Origin: Arachnia rubra
GTDB taxonomy: Bacteria; Actinomycetota; Actinomycetes; Propionibacteriales; Propionibacteriaceae
DNA: 64,000 nucleotides
Assembly (NCBI RefSeq): GCF_019973735.1
Contig: NZ_AP024463.1
Location: 930,001-994,000 of the forward strand
Direction: 5' to 3'
In this document: in pieces, positions 43,050-57,299 of the stretch
How positions within the stretch are numbered: position 1 is the stretch's first letter
Layout of the letters: each line of letters begins with the position of its first letter
Made by a program: the position numbers and the translations under genes
Notes under the pieces: generated by a model
Databases searched by the model: none
The model's input: only the letters and a program-made list of their open reading frames with translations
Told to the model about the DNA's origin: nothing

Positions 43050-43661
43050 ATGAAAAAGAGCCTCTGGATGGCTTTGCTGGGCGCCTGGGCTTTTGCCGAG
43101 TGCCTGGAAGCCGTCGCTTCTCGACTGATGACCCGGCGCTATGACGGAGTAGCGGTTACGGTGGTCGTACCTGGTTTCCGGAACTCAGATCCTCACCATC
43201 CCAATGCCGTGAATCGGTGGCGGGCTAGGACCGCGTATCGTACTGCTCAACGCTGCGGCACGCAGGCACGGATTCTTGCATGCGGGGGCGACCCTGCTGG
43301 TTCTGGAATACCGGAGGCTGACTTGCTGACGCGTGAACTGCGGCGTCTGGGGTTTCCAGGAACTATTGTCGTAGAGCGCGCGTCCCGGAGTACGTTTGAG
43401 AACGCATTGTATGCCGCCCCGCTGCTGGCTGACGCTGAACGGATCGCCATTGCATCAAATCCATTGCATGGTCTGAAACTCAGAATCTACCTGACGTGTG
43501 AGGACAAGTTGCTGCGGCATCGGTTCATTCCGTCACAGGACTTTCAACTGGGGGAGTGGGGGCTGCTCCGAATGCTCACTGCTATCGTCGGTACATTCGA
43601 CTTGCTCCGTGTATTGTCTAGGGATTTCACCAAAAGACGCCGTTTAGATGGGAACAGCTAG
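43050..43661 (+). CDS. YdcF/SanA-type DUF218 membrane-anchored protein
   Basis: This 203-residue protein has an N-terminal hydrophobic helix (LWMALLGAWAFAECLEAV) and a DUF218 domain (VTVVVPGFRNSD, ARILACGGDPAGSGIPEADLL, VVERASRSTFENALYA, IAIASNPLHGLKLRIYL). The E-x-x-S-x-x-T-x-E-N pattern is the family signature. Relatives (SanA, ElyC, YdcF) act at the envelope in cell-wall carrier or vancomycin-related phenotypes, with no proven reaction. It lies alone in the repeat-rich tract between rplL and rpoB. The following gap to 43886 is empty. Confidence 0.8.
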   Translation: MKKSLWMALLGAWAFAECLEAVASRLMTRRYDGVAVTVVVPGFRNSDPHHPNAVNRWRARTAYRTAQRCGTQARILACGGDPAGSGIPEADLLTRELRRLGFPGTIVVERASRSTFENALYAAPLLADAERIAIASNPLHGLKLRIYLTCEDKLLRHRFIPSQDFQLGEWGLLRMLTAIVGTFDLLRVLSRDFTKRRRLDGNS

Positions 43662-43886
43662 GACTTTCGAAGGGTGACATATTGAACTCGTGTCCACGAT
43701 GAGTCAGCGGAGCCAGGTGATGCAAGGGAGGCAGCAGCGTCAATCCCTGCTGGCCGGGTTCCTGATAGATTCCGCGGACAGGGGGCGTAGCCGATGCGAG
43801 CAGCAAGGTGAAGGAGAACGGATCCGTGCGTTGACGACGGTGGCGTCTCATGCTGCGACCTGGCTGATTCCTATCTAACAGTATTT

Positions 43887-44855
43887 CTACGGCCCAGTTC
43901 GCGACCATAAGTACTCGCGTGCCTGGCGCAACCATTGGCGGATAGAGCTAGGTGAGTCTTTTGTTCTGGGGTTCATCTGGGCAGCTGATTTTCGCAGGGA
44001 TCTGCCTCTCGAGATTCTTTCGGGCGCTCGCAGATGTGTCCGGCATCGCACTAGGTCACGGATCAGGCCAAGCACGCTCGCCCAATCGTCCTGTAGCTGC
44101 CGCCAGGTCACTCTGATCACCACATACCCCAGCGAAAGTGCCATTTGGTCTCGTTTGCGGTCGTTTTCGAAGTGATCGGGATCATTATGAAATGCGGCTC
44201 CGTCAGCTTCTATGATCAAACGTCTTCCGATGAGGAAGTCAACTCGGCCGATCCCAGGGATCTTCACCTGGGAACGGGGATGGACGCCACGACGTTTAAG
44301 CCGGAGTCGCAGGACGCTTTCTAGGGGCGATTCACACCTTGAATCGGCTTCGGATAACAGCCTTTGAGCTCGACTGCTGATGCTCTGCATCACAGATGCC
44401 AGCTCTGCTCGGGTACGCAGGTGCTGGTGCAGAATGCTGTCGAGCGCCATGACGACAGCTTCGTCATCATGATTCCGGATCAGGCATTCCAGAGCGGTCT
44501 CCAGCGGGTCGATCGGGCGTCCGGCAGAGTTGTTAGGGATCCTGCACAGGAGTGTTCCGGACGGAAGCCCCCGAGTTCGCCGACAGTAGCGACGCTGCCT
44601 CATGTGGAGGGCTTTCCCGGGTGGAACCGCCACTCCCAGCTTCTGCAGTGCAGAGACACAGGTCAACGAGGCCCCAGCACGAGCTGCCTTAATGGCGTCA
44701 GGATCGGCATTGCGCTTGGCCAAACGACATCGGTCGATCTTGACCAAGTCGCCGGCCTGGACTGCGGCATCGATCTGACGACGTGTCATACCGGCCTGAC
44801 GCAGATCCTTGCGTGATGTTACGCCGGCACCAGCCAGCGACTTGTAGATCCTCAC
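43887..44855 (-). CDS. AbiEi-like N-terminal domain fused to a DUF559/Vsr-like endonuclease domain
   Basis: This 322-residue protein starts with a winged-helix region like AbiEi antitoxins (VTSRKDLRQAGMTRRQIDAAV), continues with a helical middle, and from about residue 178 carries a DUF559 domain. That domain has SPLESVLRLRLKRRG, IPGIGRVDFLIGRRLIIEADG (the D...E-x-D pattern of PD-(D/E)XK nucleases), AFHNDPDHFENDRKRDQMA and GYVVIRVTWRQL. Such proteins are common in Actinomycetota, often in mobile regions, and a DNA-nicking role like Vsr is suspected. No AbiEii partner adjoins it. It may be a solitary defence or repair factor. Confidence 0.82.
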   Translation of the reverse strand: MRIYKSLAGAGVTSRKDLRQAGMTRRQIDAAVQAGDLVKIDRCRLAKRNADPDAIKAARAGASLTCVSALQKLGVAVPPGKALHMRQRRYCRRTRGLPSGTLLCRIPNNSAGRPIDPLETALECLIRNHDDEAVVMALDSILHQHLRTRAELASVMQSISSRAQRLLSEADSRCESPLESVLRLRLKRRGVHPRSQVKIPGIGRVDFLIGRRLIIEADGAAFHNDPDHFENDRKRDQMALSLGYVVIRVTWRQLQDDWASVLGLIRDLVRCRTHLRAPERISRGRSLRKSAAQMNPRTKDSPSSIRQWLRQAREYLWSRTGP

Positions 44856-45072
44856 GCCTTCATGCTGGGCAGGACGCGGTCATTATCTACCGACCTGCTG
44901 CCGCATACCCGTCGCTGTGGAAAACTTCAGGCTCTACCCATGGGGAATCGCTGACTTGTATCCCTAGCCACCCTCCCGGTTGCGGACCATCGTCAACGTA
45001 CATGTACCCGCGTTTTGAGCAGGGTGCCTAGATGCCCCTCGCAGCATCTGCGCATCCGCCAGCTAACTCTCG

Positions 45073-45145
45073 GCACGAAACGCCGTCGCTTGTACTGACG
45101 CCGTACATGGACGTCACAGTCGATGCGATGCATGGCGTTTCGTGC
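45073..45145. repeat. 73-bp inverted-repeat element, copy 5
   Basis: The left end GCACGAAACGCCG faces TGGCGTTTCGTGC (one base off); the total is 73 bp. The gap 44856-46277 has no gene that I can support: the long open frames there (45032-46219 and its complement) show no domain and overlap copies 5 and 6. Confidence 0.85.
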
Positions 45146-45580
45146 CAGCTCGGGGGAGGGGGAGCGGCGCTAGAAGTCCGGGCCACCGGTCACCCGTCAG
45201 GTCACCGACTTTGTGTCTTCCTACGGAGCGACTCCAGAAAATTGTCTGCGGTTTCCCAGGAGGCTGTTCCGTGTCCTCTGAGACGGCGGTACGCCACGCC
45301 AGATGTTGAGTTTTGTGGCTGTTTGAAGCCGGAGCACCTGCCCAAGAGTGTGGAGCTCCCTGTTCTTGTGAGGTTCCTCTGCTGGTCCAGTCTCATGAAG
45401 CGGGATGCCTGGCGGCGACTAGGCCGGATGAAGCACCCACTTGCCTCGCAGTTTGCGGTTTTAGACCGGTACCGGCTGCTGAGACGGTTTCCTCCGTTGC
45501 CGTGGAGACAGCGGTCCGGGGCCAGCGGGAACAGGGTGAGGGAAGCCAGCAGCTCTGGGGCTTTGGAGCTCACGCCGTCG

Positions 45581-45653
45581 GCACGAAACGCCGCATCCAG
45601 GGCCCCAGGCGGAGCGCAGCGACGGCGTAAAGTTCCGCTTCGGCGTTTCGTGC
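45581..45653. repeat. 73-bp inverted-repeat element, copy 6
   Basis: Perfect ends GCACGAAACGCCG and CGGCGTTTCGTGC bound 73 bp. The interior is the least similar to the other copies. Confidence 0.88.
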
Positions 45654-46156
45654 ACGGTGGGTGGAGCGGGGAAGGAGAGCAAAGGGTCCGGAGAGCAAAG
45701 AAGAACAAAGCAGTGTCTATCACCGCGACGGCCTTCAGCCATGCGGGAGAAGGACGTGGCTGCGTAGTTCCTGGGACGAGCGCCGTCAGGCTGGCCTTAG
45801 CACAGAGCCCTGCTGGAGTAGTGGAGTCTGCAAAGACTAGTGTATCCGTGCCATTAGTTCGCCGGTGTTTTCGGCCCCGGGTGCGGCGTCTCACTTCGTT
45901 CAACCCGGTAGCGCTTCACTTGGTTACCTTGGCGCACCATCCGCCCCGGAACCGCCTCCCTCTGAGGAACTCCGCACACACGACACCAGGTGTGTCCGGA
46001 GAATGTCGTTGCCTACGACGACCGGCTACTGAAGGAGTCTGCAGAGGCCAGCTGTGTAGTGAGGGTTGGGCGCCGTCAGTAGGGGCGGGACGCGCTCCCG
46101 TTGCGTCAGGGTTCAAGTCCGCTACCATGTTGACTGCTGGAACTTTGCATCGTGGC

Positions 46157-46185
46157 TTGCGTCTGGCATCTCCAGGGCCTATAGT
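46157..46185 (+). promoter_or_regulatory. Promoter of rpoBC
   Basis: TTGCGT (46157-46162) and TATAGT (46180-46185) are 17 bp apart, giving a leader of about 86 nt before the rpoB start. It fits rpoB having its own promoter, since rplL ends with a terminator 5.4 kb away. Confidence 0.65.
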
Positions 46186-46277
46186 GGTTTGTTGCCCTGC
46201 TCTGCAATCGTGCCCGTGATTTGACGCGGGTCCTTTGTTGTGCGACGAACCAGCCGCGTTCCCGGAAGGACCGAATC

Positions 46278-49200
46278 TTGGCCGCCTCGCGCTCTGCGTT
46301 GAAGAACACCAATGTTGTCTTGCCCAGTGGTCGGATCTCATTCGCGAAGATCCATGAGCCACTCGAGGTCCCCAATCTGCTCGATCTACAGATCAATTCC
46401 TACAACTGGCTTATCGGCAATGAGGCCTGGCGGGCCGATGTGGAGGAGCGTCTGGCCGCCGGCCGTACCGACGTGAACACGCGCTCCGGACTGGAGGAGA
46501 TCTTCTCCGAGATTTCGCCCATCGAGGATTTCAACGAGACGATGTCGCTCTCCTTCCGCGACCATCGTTTCGAGGAGCCCAAGCACTCCATCGAGGAGTG
46601 CAAAGACCGTGACGTCACCTACGCTGCCCCCTTGTTCGTGACGGCGGAGTTCGTCAACAATGACACGGGCGAGATCAAGTCGCAGACCGTGTTCATCGGT
46701 GACTTCCCCCTGATGACTGACAAGGGCACCTTCATCATCAATGGTACTGAGCGCGTGGTTGTCTCCCAGCTCGTCCGTTCCCCTGGCGTCTACTTCGAGG
46801 TGACCCCCGACAAGGGCTCCGACAAGGACATCTACTCCTGCAAGGTGATCCCGTCGCGTGGCGCATGGCTGGAGTTCGAGATCGACAAGCGCGACATGGT
46901 CTTCGTGCGCCTCGACCGCAAGCGTAAGCAGAATGTCACCGTCCTGCTCAAGGCCCTCGGCTGGAGCGAGGACCGCATCCTTGAGGAGTTCGGGGAGTTC
47001 GAGTCCATGCGCATGACGTTGGAGAAGGACACCGTCAACACCCAGGACGAGGCTCTGCTCGACATCTACCGCAAGCTGCGTCCCGGCGAGCCTCCGGCCC
47101 GTGATGCCGCCCAGGCGCTACTGGAGAACTACTACTTCAATCCGAAGCGCTATGACCTAGCAAAGGTCGGCCGCTACAAGATCAACAAGAAGCTTGGCCT
47201 AGAGCTGCCATTCGACAGCCAGGTTCTCACCATGGAGGACATCGTTGCGGCCATCAAATACGTCGTCGCCCTCCATGAGCACAAGGAGGACCTGGATGGC
47301 CTGCCCATCGAGGCCGACGACATCGACCACTTCGGCAACCGCCGGCTCCGCACTGTCGGTGAGCTGATCCAAAACCAGTTGCGCACCGGCCTGGGGCGTA
47401 TGGAGCGCGTCGTCCGCGACCGCATGACCACCCAGGACATCGAGGCGATCACCCCGCAGACCCTGATCAACATCCGTCCCGTGACAGCAGCGCTGAAGGA
47501 GTTCTTCGGCACCTCGCAGCTGTCGCAGTTCATGGACCAGAACAACCCCCTCGCGGGGCTGACCCACAAGCGGCGCCTCTCCGCGCTCGGTCCCGGCGGC
47601 CTCTCTCGTGACCGTGCGGGCATGGAGGTGCGTGACGTCCACAGCTCGCACTACGGGCGGATGTGCCCCATCGAGACCCCCGAGGGGCCGAACATCGGTC
47701 TCATCGGGTCCCTCGCGTCTTTCGCGCGCGTGAACGCCTTCGGCTTCATCGAGACCCCGTACCGACGCGTCATCGACGGCAAGGTGACCGACCAGATCGA
47801 CTACCTGACCGCCGACGAGGAGGACCGCTTCTCCATCGCCCAGGCCAACGCAGCTATGGACTCCGAGGGCCGTCTGACCGAGGAACGCGTCCTGGTGCGC
47901 ATCAAGCACGGCGACGTCGACACCATCCCGGCCGCGGACGTCGAGTACATGGACGTCTCCCCCCCGCCAGATGGTTTCGGTGGCCACCGCGCTGATCCCG
48001 TTCCTCGAGCACGACGACGCTTCCCGGGCTCTGATGGGTGCGAACATGCAGCGCCAGGCTGTGCCGCTGATCCGTAACGAGGCCCCGTTTGTCGGCACCG
48101 GCATGGAGTACCGCGCGGCCGTGGACGTCGGCGACGTGACGCTTGCGAAGAAGGCCGGCGTGGTCTCCTCCGTCACCGCGGACATCATCGAGGTCGCCAA
48201 CGACGATGCCACCTACTCCTCGTACCGCCTGGAGAAGTTCGTGCGGTCCAACGCGGGAACCTGCATCAACCAGCGCCCGCTGGTGGCTGCTGGTGATCGT
48301 GTGGAGGTCGGAACTCCGCTTGCTGACGGGCCCTGCACCGATCAGGGTGAACTCGCCCTCGGCAAGAACCTCCTGGTGGCGTTCATGCCCTGGGAAGGCC
48401 TCAACTACGAGGACGCCATCATCCTGTCGCAGCGTCTTGTGCAGGACGACGTCCTCACCTCGATTCACATCGAGGAACACGAGGTCGATGCCCGTGACAC
48501 CAAGCTTGGCGCGGAGGAGATCACCCGCGACATCCCGAACGTGTCCGACGAGATGCTGGCGGACCTCGACGAGCGCGGTATCGTCCGCATTGGCGCTGAG
48601 GTTTCCGCCGGCGACATCCTCGTCGGGAAGGTCACCCCGAAGGGTGAGACGGAGCTCACTCCCGAGGAGCGCCTGCTGCGCGCGATCTTTGGTGAGAAGG
48701 CCCGTGAGGTCCGTGACACCTCCCTGAAGGTGCCGCACGGTGAGTCGGGCACTGTCATCGGTGTGCGGGTCTTCGACATCCGCGACGACGACGAGCTGCC
48801 GCCTGGGGTCAATCAGCTGGTGCGGGTCCATGTTGCCCAGAAGCGCAAGATCAGCGATGGCGACAAGCTGGCCGGCCGGCACGGCAACAAGGGCGTCATC
48901 TCGAAGATCCTGCCCGTGGAGGACATGCCCTTCCTGGCAGACGGTACCCCGGTCGATATCGTCCTCAACCCCCTCGGCGTCCCGTCCCGGATGAACATCG
49001 GGCAGGTGCTGGAGAACCACCTTGGGTGGATTGCCAAGACCGGCTGGGACATCACGGGCATCGAAGAGGCCTGGGCGGACCGGCTGCGTGACGTGGGCCT
49101 TGGCCGTGTTGAGGCTGACTCGCGCGTCGCTACACCAGTCTTCGATGGCGCAGATGAGCACGAGATCACGGGCCTACTGGAGAATTCCCTGACCACCAGG

Positions 49201-49752
49201 GACGGGGAGCGGCTCATCGATGGTGGTGGCAAGACGCAGCTGTTCGACGGGCGCTCCGGCGAGCCCTATCCGGAGAAGACCGGTGTCGGCTACATGTACA
49301 TGCTGAAGCTGCACCACCTCGTCGACGACAAGATCCACGCCCGCTCTACGGGCCCGTACTCGATGATCACCCAGCAGCCGCTGGGCGGTAAGGCGCAGTT
49401 CGGTGGCCAGCGTTTCGGCGAAATGGAGGTGTGGGCTCTTGAGGCCTACGGCGCTGCCTGGGCGCTCCAGGAACTGCTGACCATCAAGTCCGATGACGTT
49501 CCCGGCCGGGTGAAGGTCTATGAGGCCATCGTCAAGGGAGAGAACATTCCCGAGCCCGGCATCCCCGAGTCCTTCAAGGTGCTCGTCAAGGAGATGCAGT
49601 CGCTGTGTCTGAACGTCGAGGTCCTCTCCGGGGACGGGCGCGTCATCGACCTGCGGGACTCGGAGGACGACCTGCGCAACGCCGAGGACTTCGGCATCGA
49701 TCTCGGACGGCGTCCCGGAGGCGACCACTTCCTTGACGTCAGCGAAGTCTGA
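46278..49752 (+). CDS. rpoB: RNA polymerase beta subunit, reading frame broken by one extra C
   Basis: This is the beta subunit of RNA polymerase. It starts at TTG 46278 ([19 protein letters not shown]) after GGAAGGA. The rifampicin region reads [25 protein letters not shown], the usual sensitive sequence. At 47959-47965 there is a run of seven C where the protein ([19 protein letters not shown]) needs six. The frame therefore shifts: the first part ends at 48077 and the second is open from before 47971 to 49752. With one C removed the gene encodes about 1157 residues, the normal length. Since rpoB is essential, a homopolymer sequencing error is the likeliest cause. Confidence 0.93.
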
Positions 49753-49843
49753 GTCTGACTCAGTCACGCCGGTTGCCGGCACCAGTTAAAACCTCAGATT
49801 TCAGGCACAGGCACCCGCCGGGGCGGCGGGGGAAAGAGAACCA

Positions 49844-53794
<3,951 letters not shown>

Positions 53795-53804
53795 CCCTCT
53801 CATG

Positions 53805-53837
53805 ACGTGGGCCGGGTCGCTCGCACCCGGCCCACGT
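53805..53837 (+). terminator. Terminator hairpin after rpoC
   Basis: ACGTGGGCCGGGT (53805-53817) is exactly complementary to ACCCGGCCCACGT (53825-53837), with a 7-nt loop, starting 10 bp after the rpoC stop. Confidence 0.85.
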
Positions 53838-53853
53838 CTGTTCTCCCATCGCT

Positions 53854-53882
53854 TTGACCCGAGGTTTGGCCTCGGGTAAACT
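53854..53882 (+). promoter_or_regulatory. Promoter of the rpsL-rpsG-fusA operon, with palindromic spacer
   Basis: TTGACC (53854-53859) and TAAACT (53877-53882) are exactly 17 bp apart. The spacer is largely a palindrome, CCCGAGG (53858-53864) facing CCTCGGG (53870-53876). The leader to rpsL would be about 200 nt. Confidence 0.75.
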
Positions 53883-54090
53883 ACGAAAGCGTGTCCGCCG
53901 TGTGCGGGCACCTTGTGCGTGCCCTGGCATGACCTTGTGGATCCTTGAGTTGCGAAGATGTCCCGGGTCTGTGCGGAGTTCGCACGGCAGCCGCGCCAGC
54001 GATGCTCACGGAAACGGTGACCCGGGAAGCTCCCTGGGGACGGTTGCGAGCCAGGGATACCCGTCCAGACAACGAAAGTGATACCAACAG

Positions 54091-54462
54091 GTGCCAACAA
54101 TTCAGCAGCTGGTCCGCAAGGGCCGCACCGACAAGGTCAGCAAGAACAAGACGCCCGCTCTCAAGGGCTCCCCCCAGCGTCGTGGTGTTTGCACCCGCGT
54201 GTACACCACCACCCCGAAGAAGCCGAACTCCGCCCTGCGCAAGGTCGCGCGTGTCCGTCTGAGTTCCGGCATCGAAGTCACCGCCTACATTCCGGGCGTC
54301 GGCCACAACCTGCAGGAGCACTCGATGGTGCTCGTGCGTGGTGGCCGTGTGAAGGACTTGCCCGGCGTCCGTTACAAGATCATCCGCGGCGCCCTCGACA
54401 CCCAGGGTGTCAAGGGCCGCAAGCAGGCCCGCAGCCGTTACGGCGCGAAGAAGGAGAAGTAA
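54091..54462 (+). CDS. rpsL: Small-subunit ribosomal protein uS12
   Basis: This 123-residue S12 protein is the decoding-centre protein. It begins [19 protein letters not shown] after a GTG start. The streptomycin-related loops [13 protein letters not shown] and [12 protein letters not shown] carry the wild-type lysines. The stop codon overlaps the rpsG start (TAATG). Confidence 0.97.
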   Translation: MPTIQQLVRKGRTDKVSKNKTPALKGSPQRRGVCTRVYTTTPKKPNSALRKVARVRLSSGIEVTAYIPGVGHNLQEHSMVLVRGGRVKDLPGVRYKIIRGALDTQGVKGRKQARSRYGAKKEK

Positions 54463-54932
54463 TGCCTCGCAAGGGACCAGCGCCCAAGCGCCCCGTCATG
54501 GTCGATCCGGTCTACGGCTCCCCGCTGGTGAGCCAGCTCGTTAGCAAGATCCTGCTCGACGGCAAGAAGACCGTGGCCCAGTCCATCGTCTACAACGCCC
54601 TCGAGGGAACTCGCGCCAAGACCGGGCAGGACCCCGTCCAGACCCTGAAGCGGGCCCTCGATAACGTCAAGCCCTCCATCGAGGTCAAGTCCCGTCGCGT
54701 CGGCGGCGCCACCTACCAGGTGCCGATCGAAGTCAAACCGGGACGCCAGACCACGCTGGCCATGCGTTGGCTCGTCAGCTTCTCCCGCGCCCGTCGTGAG
54801 AAGACCATGACCGAGCGGCTCATGAACGAGATTCTGGACGCCTCCAACGGGCTCGGCGCTTCCGTGAAGCGCCGCGAAGATACCCACAAGATGGCCGAGG
54901 CCAACCGCGCCTTCGCCCATTACCGCTGGTGA
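54462..54932 (+). CDS. rpsG: Small-subunit ribosomal protein uS7
   Basis: This 156-residue S7 protein organises the head of the 30S subunit. It reads [40 protein letters not shown] and ends NRAFAHYRW. The ATG at 54462 overlaps the rpsL stop. The longer in-frame open region upstream overlaps rpsL entirely and is ignored. Confidence 0.97.
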   Translation: MPRKGPAPKRPVMVDPVYGSPLVSQLVSKILLDGKKTVAQSIVYNALEGTRAKTGQDPVQTLKRALDNVKPSIEVKSRRVGGATYQVPIEVKPGRQTTLAMRWLVSFSRARREKTMTERLMNEILDASNGLGASVKRREDTHKMAEANRAFAHYRW

Positions 54933-55002
54933 TTGCCTTGCCCCCGGGCTTTCGTCCGGGGGTTCTCACCGCTTCACAGACTTCTTCAGCAAAGGACTGA
55001 AC

Positions 55003-57102
55003 GTGGCCAAGATCGACCTGTCCAAGGTTCGCAACATCGGCATCATGGCGCACATCGACGCCGGCAAGACCACCACAACCGAGCGCATCCTCTTCTACAC
55101 CGGCAAGTCCTACAAGATCGGCGAGGTTCACGACGGCGCCGCCACCATGGACTGGATGGAGCAGGAGCAGGAACGCGGTATCACCATTACATCCGCTGCC
55201 ACCACCGCCTTCTGGCACGACATCCAGATCAACATCCTCGACACCCCGGGACACGTCGACTTCACGGTCGAGGTGGAGCGCTCCCTGCGTGTGCTCGATG
55301 GGGCCGTGGCGGTGTTCGACGGCGTTGCAGGTGTGGAACCGCAGTCGCAGACCGTGTGGCGCCAGGCAACCAAGTATGGGGTGCCGCGCATCTGCTACAT
55401 CAACAAGCTGGACCGCACGGGCGCATCCTTTGAGCACTGCGTCAAGACCATCCGTGAACGTCTCAATGCCACTCCGGTGCTGCTGCAGCTGCCGATCGGT
55501 GCGGAGGCCAACTTCCAGGGCCAGGTCGACCTGGTCACCATGAAGGCCAACATCTGGCCGATCGAGGTCACCAAACCGGGGCTTAAGGACTACGAGGTCA
55601 AGGAGATTCCCGCTGACATGGTCGAGGCAGCCGAGGTTGCCCGTGCCGAGATGCTGGAGACCATCGCCGAGCACGACGACGAGTTCATGGAGCTGTGGCT
55701 GGAGGATCCCGAAGCCATCACCGTTGAGCAGATCAAGGCCGCCATCCGCCGCGGTGTATTGTCCTCCGCCTTCACCGCGGTGGTGTGTGGTACCTCGTTC
55801 AAGAACAAGGGCGTGCAGCCGCTGCTGGATGCAGTCGTCGACTACCTGCCCTCACCGCTGGACGTGCCTGCCATCGAGGGTTTCAAACCGGGTGACGAAT
55901 CCGTTGAGTTGTCCCGCAAACCATCCGAGGACGAGCCGCTGTCGATCCTGGCCTTCAAGATCGCCGCGGACCCGCATCTGGGCAAGCTGACCTTCATCCG
56001 CATCTACTCCGGTGTGCTGAAAGCCGGATCGCAGGTTCTGAATGCCACCAAGGGCAGGAAGGAACGCATCGGCAAGATCTACCAGATGCACGCCAACAAG
56101 CGTGAAGAGATCGAATCGATTGGCGCAGGCATGATCTGCGCCGTGATGGGTCTGAAGGACACCACCACCGGCGAGACCCTCTGCGATCCCGCGCACCCGA
56201 TCATCCTGGAATCGATGGAGTTCCCGAACCCCGTCATCGAGCAGGCCATCGAGCCGAAGTCGAAATCGGACCAGGAGAAGCTGTCGGTGGCCATCCAACG
56301 GCTCGCCGAGGAGGACCCGACCTTCCGTGTCCACACCGACGAGGAGACCGGTCAGACCATCATCGCAGGCATGGGTGAGTTGCACCTCGAGGTGCTGATC
56401 GACCGCATGAAGCGCGAATTCAAGGTGGAAGCCAACATCGGTAAACCGCAGGTTGCCTACCGTGAGACGCTGCGCCGCAAGGTGGAGAAAGTGGAGTACA
56501 CCCACAAGAAGCAGTCCGGTGGCTCGGGTCAGTTCGGTCGCGTCATCATCGACCTGGAACCCACCGAGGCCGGTTCGGGGTACGAGTTCGTCAACGCCGT
56601 CACGGGTGGGCGTATCCCGAAGGAGTACATCCCTGCGGTCGACGCCGGCATCAAGGAGGCAATGCAGTTTGGTGTGCTTGCCGGCTACCCGGTCGAGGAC
56701 ATCAAGGTCACTCTGACCGATGGCGCCTACCACGACGTCGACTCCTCGGAGCTGGCGTTCAAGCTGGCCGGCTCGATGGCCTTCAAGGAGGCTGCGAGAA
56801 AGGCAGATCCGGCGATCCTGGAGCCGATGATGGCCGTCGAGGTCACCACCCCCGAGGACTACCTCGGCACCGTGATTGGTGATCTGAACGCCCGGCGTGG
56901 CCACGTCCAGTCGATGGACGAACTGCATGGCAACCGCGTCGTGCGCGCCTTGGTTCCGCTGTCGGAGATGTTCGGATATGTCGGTGACCTGCGCTCGAAG
57001 ACCTCGGGCCAGGCCTCCTACTCCATGGAGTTTGACTCCTACGCCGAGACCCCGAAGAACATTTCGGAGGAGATCGTCGCCAAGGCTCGCGGCGGCGAGT
57101 GA
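55003..57102 (+). CDS. fusA: Elongation factor G
   Basis: This 699-residue GTPase drives ribosomal translocation. It has G1 [19 protein letters not shown], the switch region [13 protein letters not shown]3 DTPGHVDFT and G4 NKLDRTG, followed by domains II-V (for example [19 protein letters not shown]). It starts at GTG 55003 after AAAGGA. Length is standard, and a perfect intrinsic terminator follows. Confidence 0.98.
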   Translation: MAKIDLSKVRNIGIMAHIDAGKTTTTERILFYTGKSYKIGEVHDGAATMDWMEQEQERGITITSAATTAFWHDIQINILDTPGHVDFTVEVERSLRVLDGAVAVFDGVAGVEPQSQTVWRQATKYGVPRICYINKLDRTGASFEHCVKTIRERLNATPVLLQLPIGAEANFQGQVDLVTMKANIWPIEVTKPGLKDYEVKEIPADMVEAAEVARAEMLETIAEHDDEFMELWLEDPEAITVEQIKAAIRRGVLSSAFTAVVCGTSFKNKGVQPLLDAVVDYLPSPLDVPAIEGFKPGDESVELSRKPSEDEPLSILAFKIAADPHLGKLTFIRIYSGVLKAGSQVLNATKGRKERIGKIYQMHANKREEIESIGAGMICAVMGLKDTTTGETLCDPAHPIILESMEFPNPVIEQAIEPKSKSDQEKLSVAIQRLAEEDPTFRVHTDEETGQTIIAGMGELHLEVLIDRMKREFKVEANIGKPQVAYRETLRRKVEKVEYTHKKQSGGSGQFGRVIIDLEPTEAGSGYEFVNAVTGGRIPKEYIPAVDAGIKEAMQFGVLAGYPVEDIKVTLTDGAYHDVDSSELAFKLAGSMAFKEAARKADPAILEPMMAVEVTTPEDYLGTVIGDLNARRGHVQSMDELHGNRVVRALVPLSEMFGYVGDLRSKTSGQASYSMEFDSYAETPKNISEEIVAKARGGE

Positions 57103-57115
57103 CCTGATGGAAGGC

Positions 57116-57155
57116 TACTGGCCCGGGATCTCCTGATCCCGGGCCAGTATTTTCT
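57116..57155 (+). terminator. Intrinsic terminator after fusA
   Basis: TACTGGCCCGGGATC (57116-57130) pairs perfectly with GATCCCGGGCCAGTA (57135-57149), with a 4-nt loop, followed by TTTTCTT. It separates fusA from tuf. The 57156-57299 gap is empty. Confidence 0.92.
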
Positions 57156-57299
57156 TGGTGCCCCAGCCCTGCGCGGGCCCGTGGGTTATGAAGATGCAGC
57201 TCTAACTACTATGCCCGCGTAGGGCCAAAGGGCACCAAGGGCTATCTCGGTTCTATCGCAATTACGTGTTTCTGGTATCCCAGACTGGACTTCGGGTAG

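Noticed and set aside
35590..45653. The 73-bp elements as a CRISPR array or integron attC set
   Set aside because: The copies are scattered, not tandem, and no cas or integron integrase is present. The ends do not match attC RYYYAAC/GTTRRRY boxes.
45032..46219. Long open frame (395 codons) and its 233-codon complement at 45202-45903 upstream of rpoB
   Set aside because: No domain, no ribosome binding site, and both run through the 73-bp repeats; GC-rich chance openness.
47971..49752. A separate gene for the second half of rpoB
   Set aside because: It is the continuation of rpoB after a one-base shift; the two halves join into one normal-length protein.
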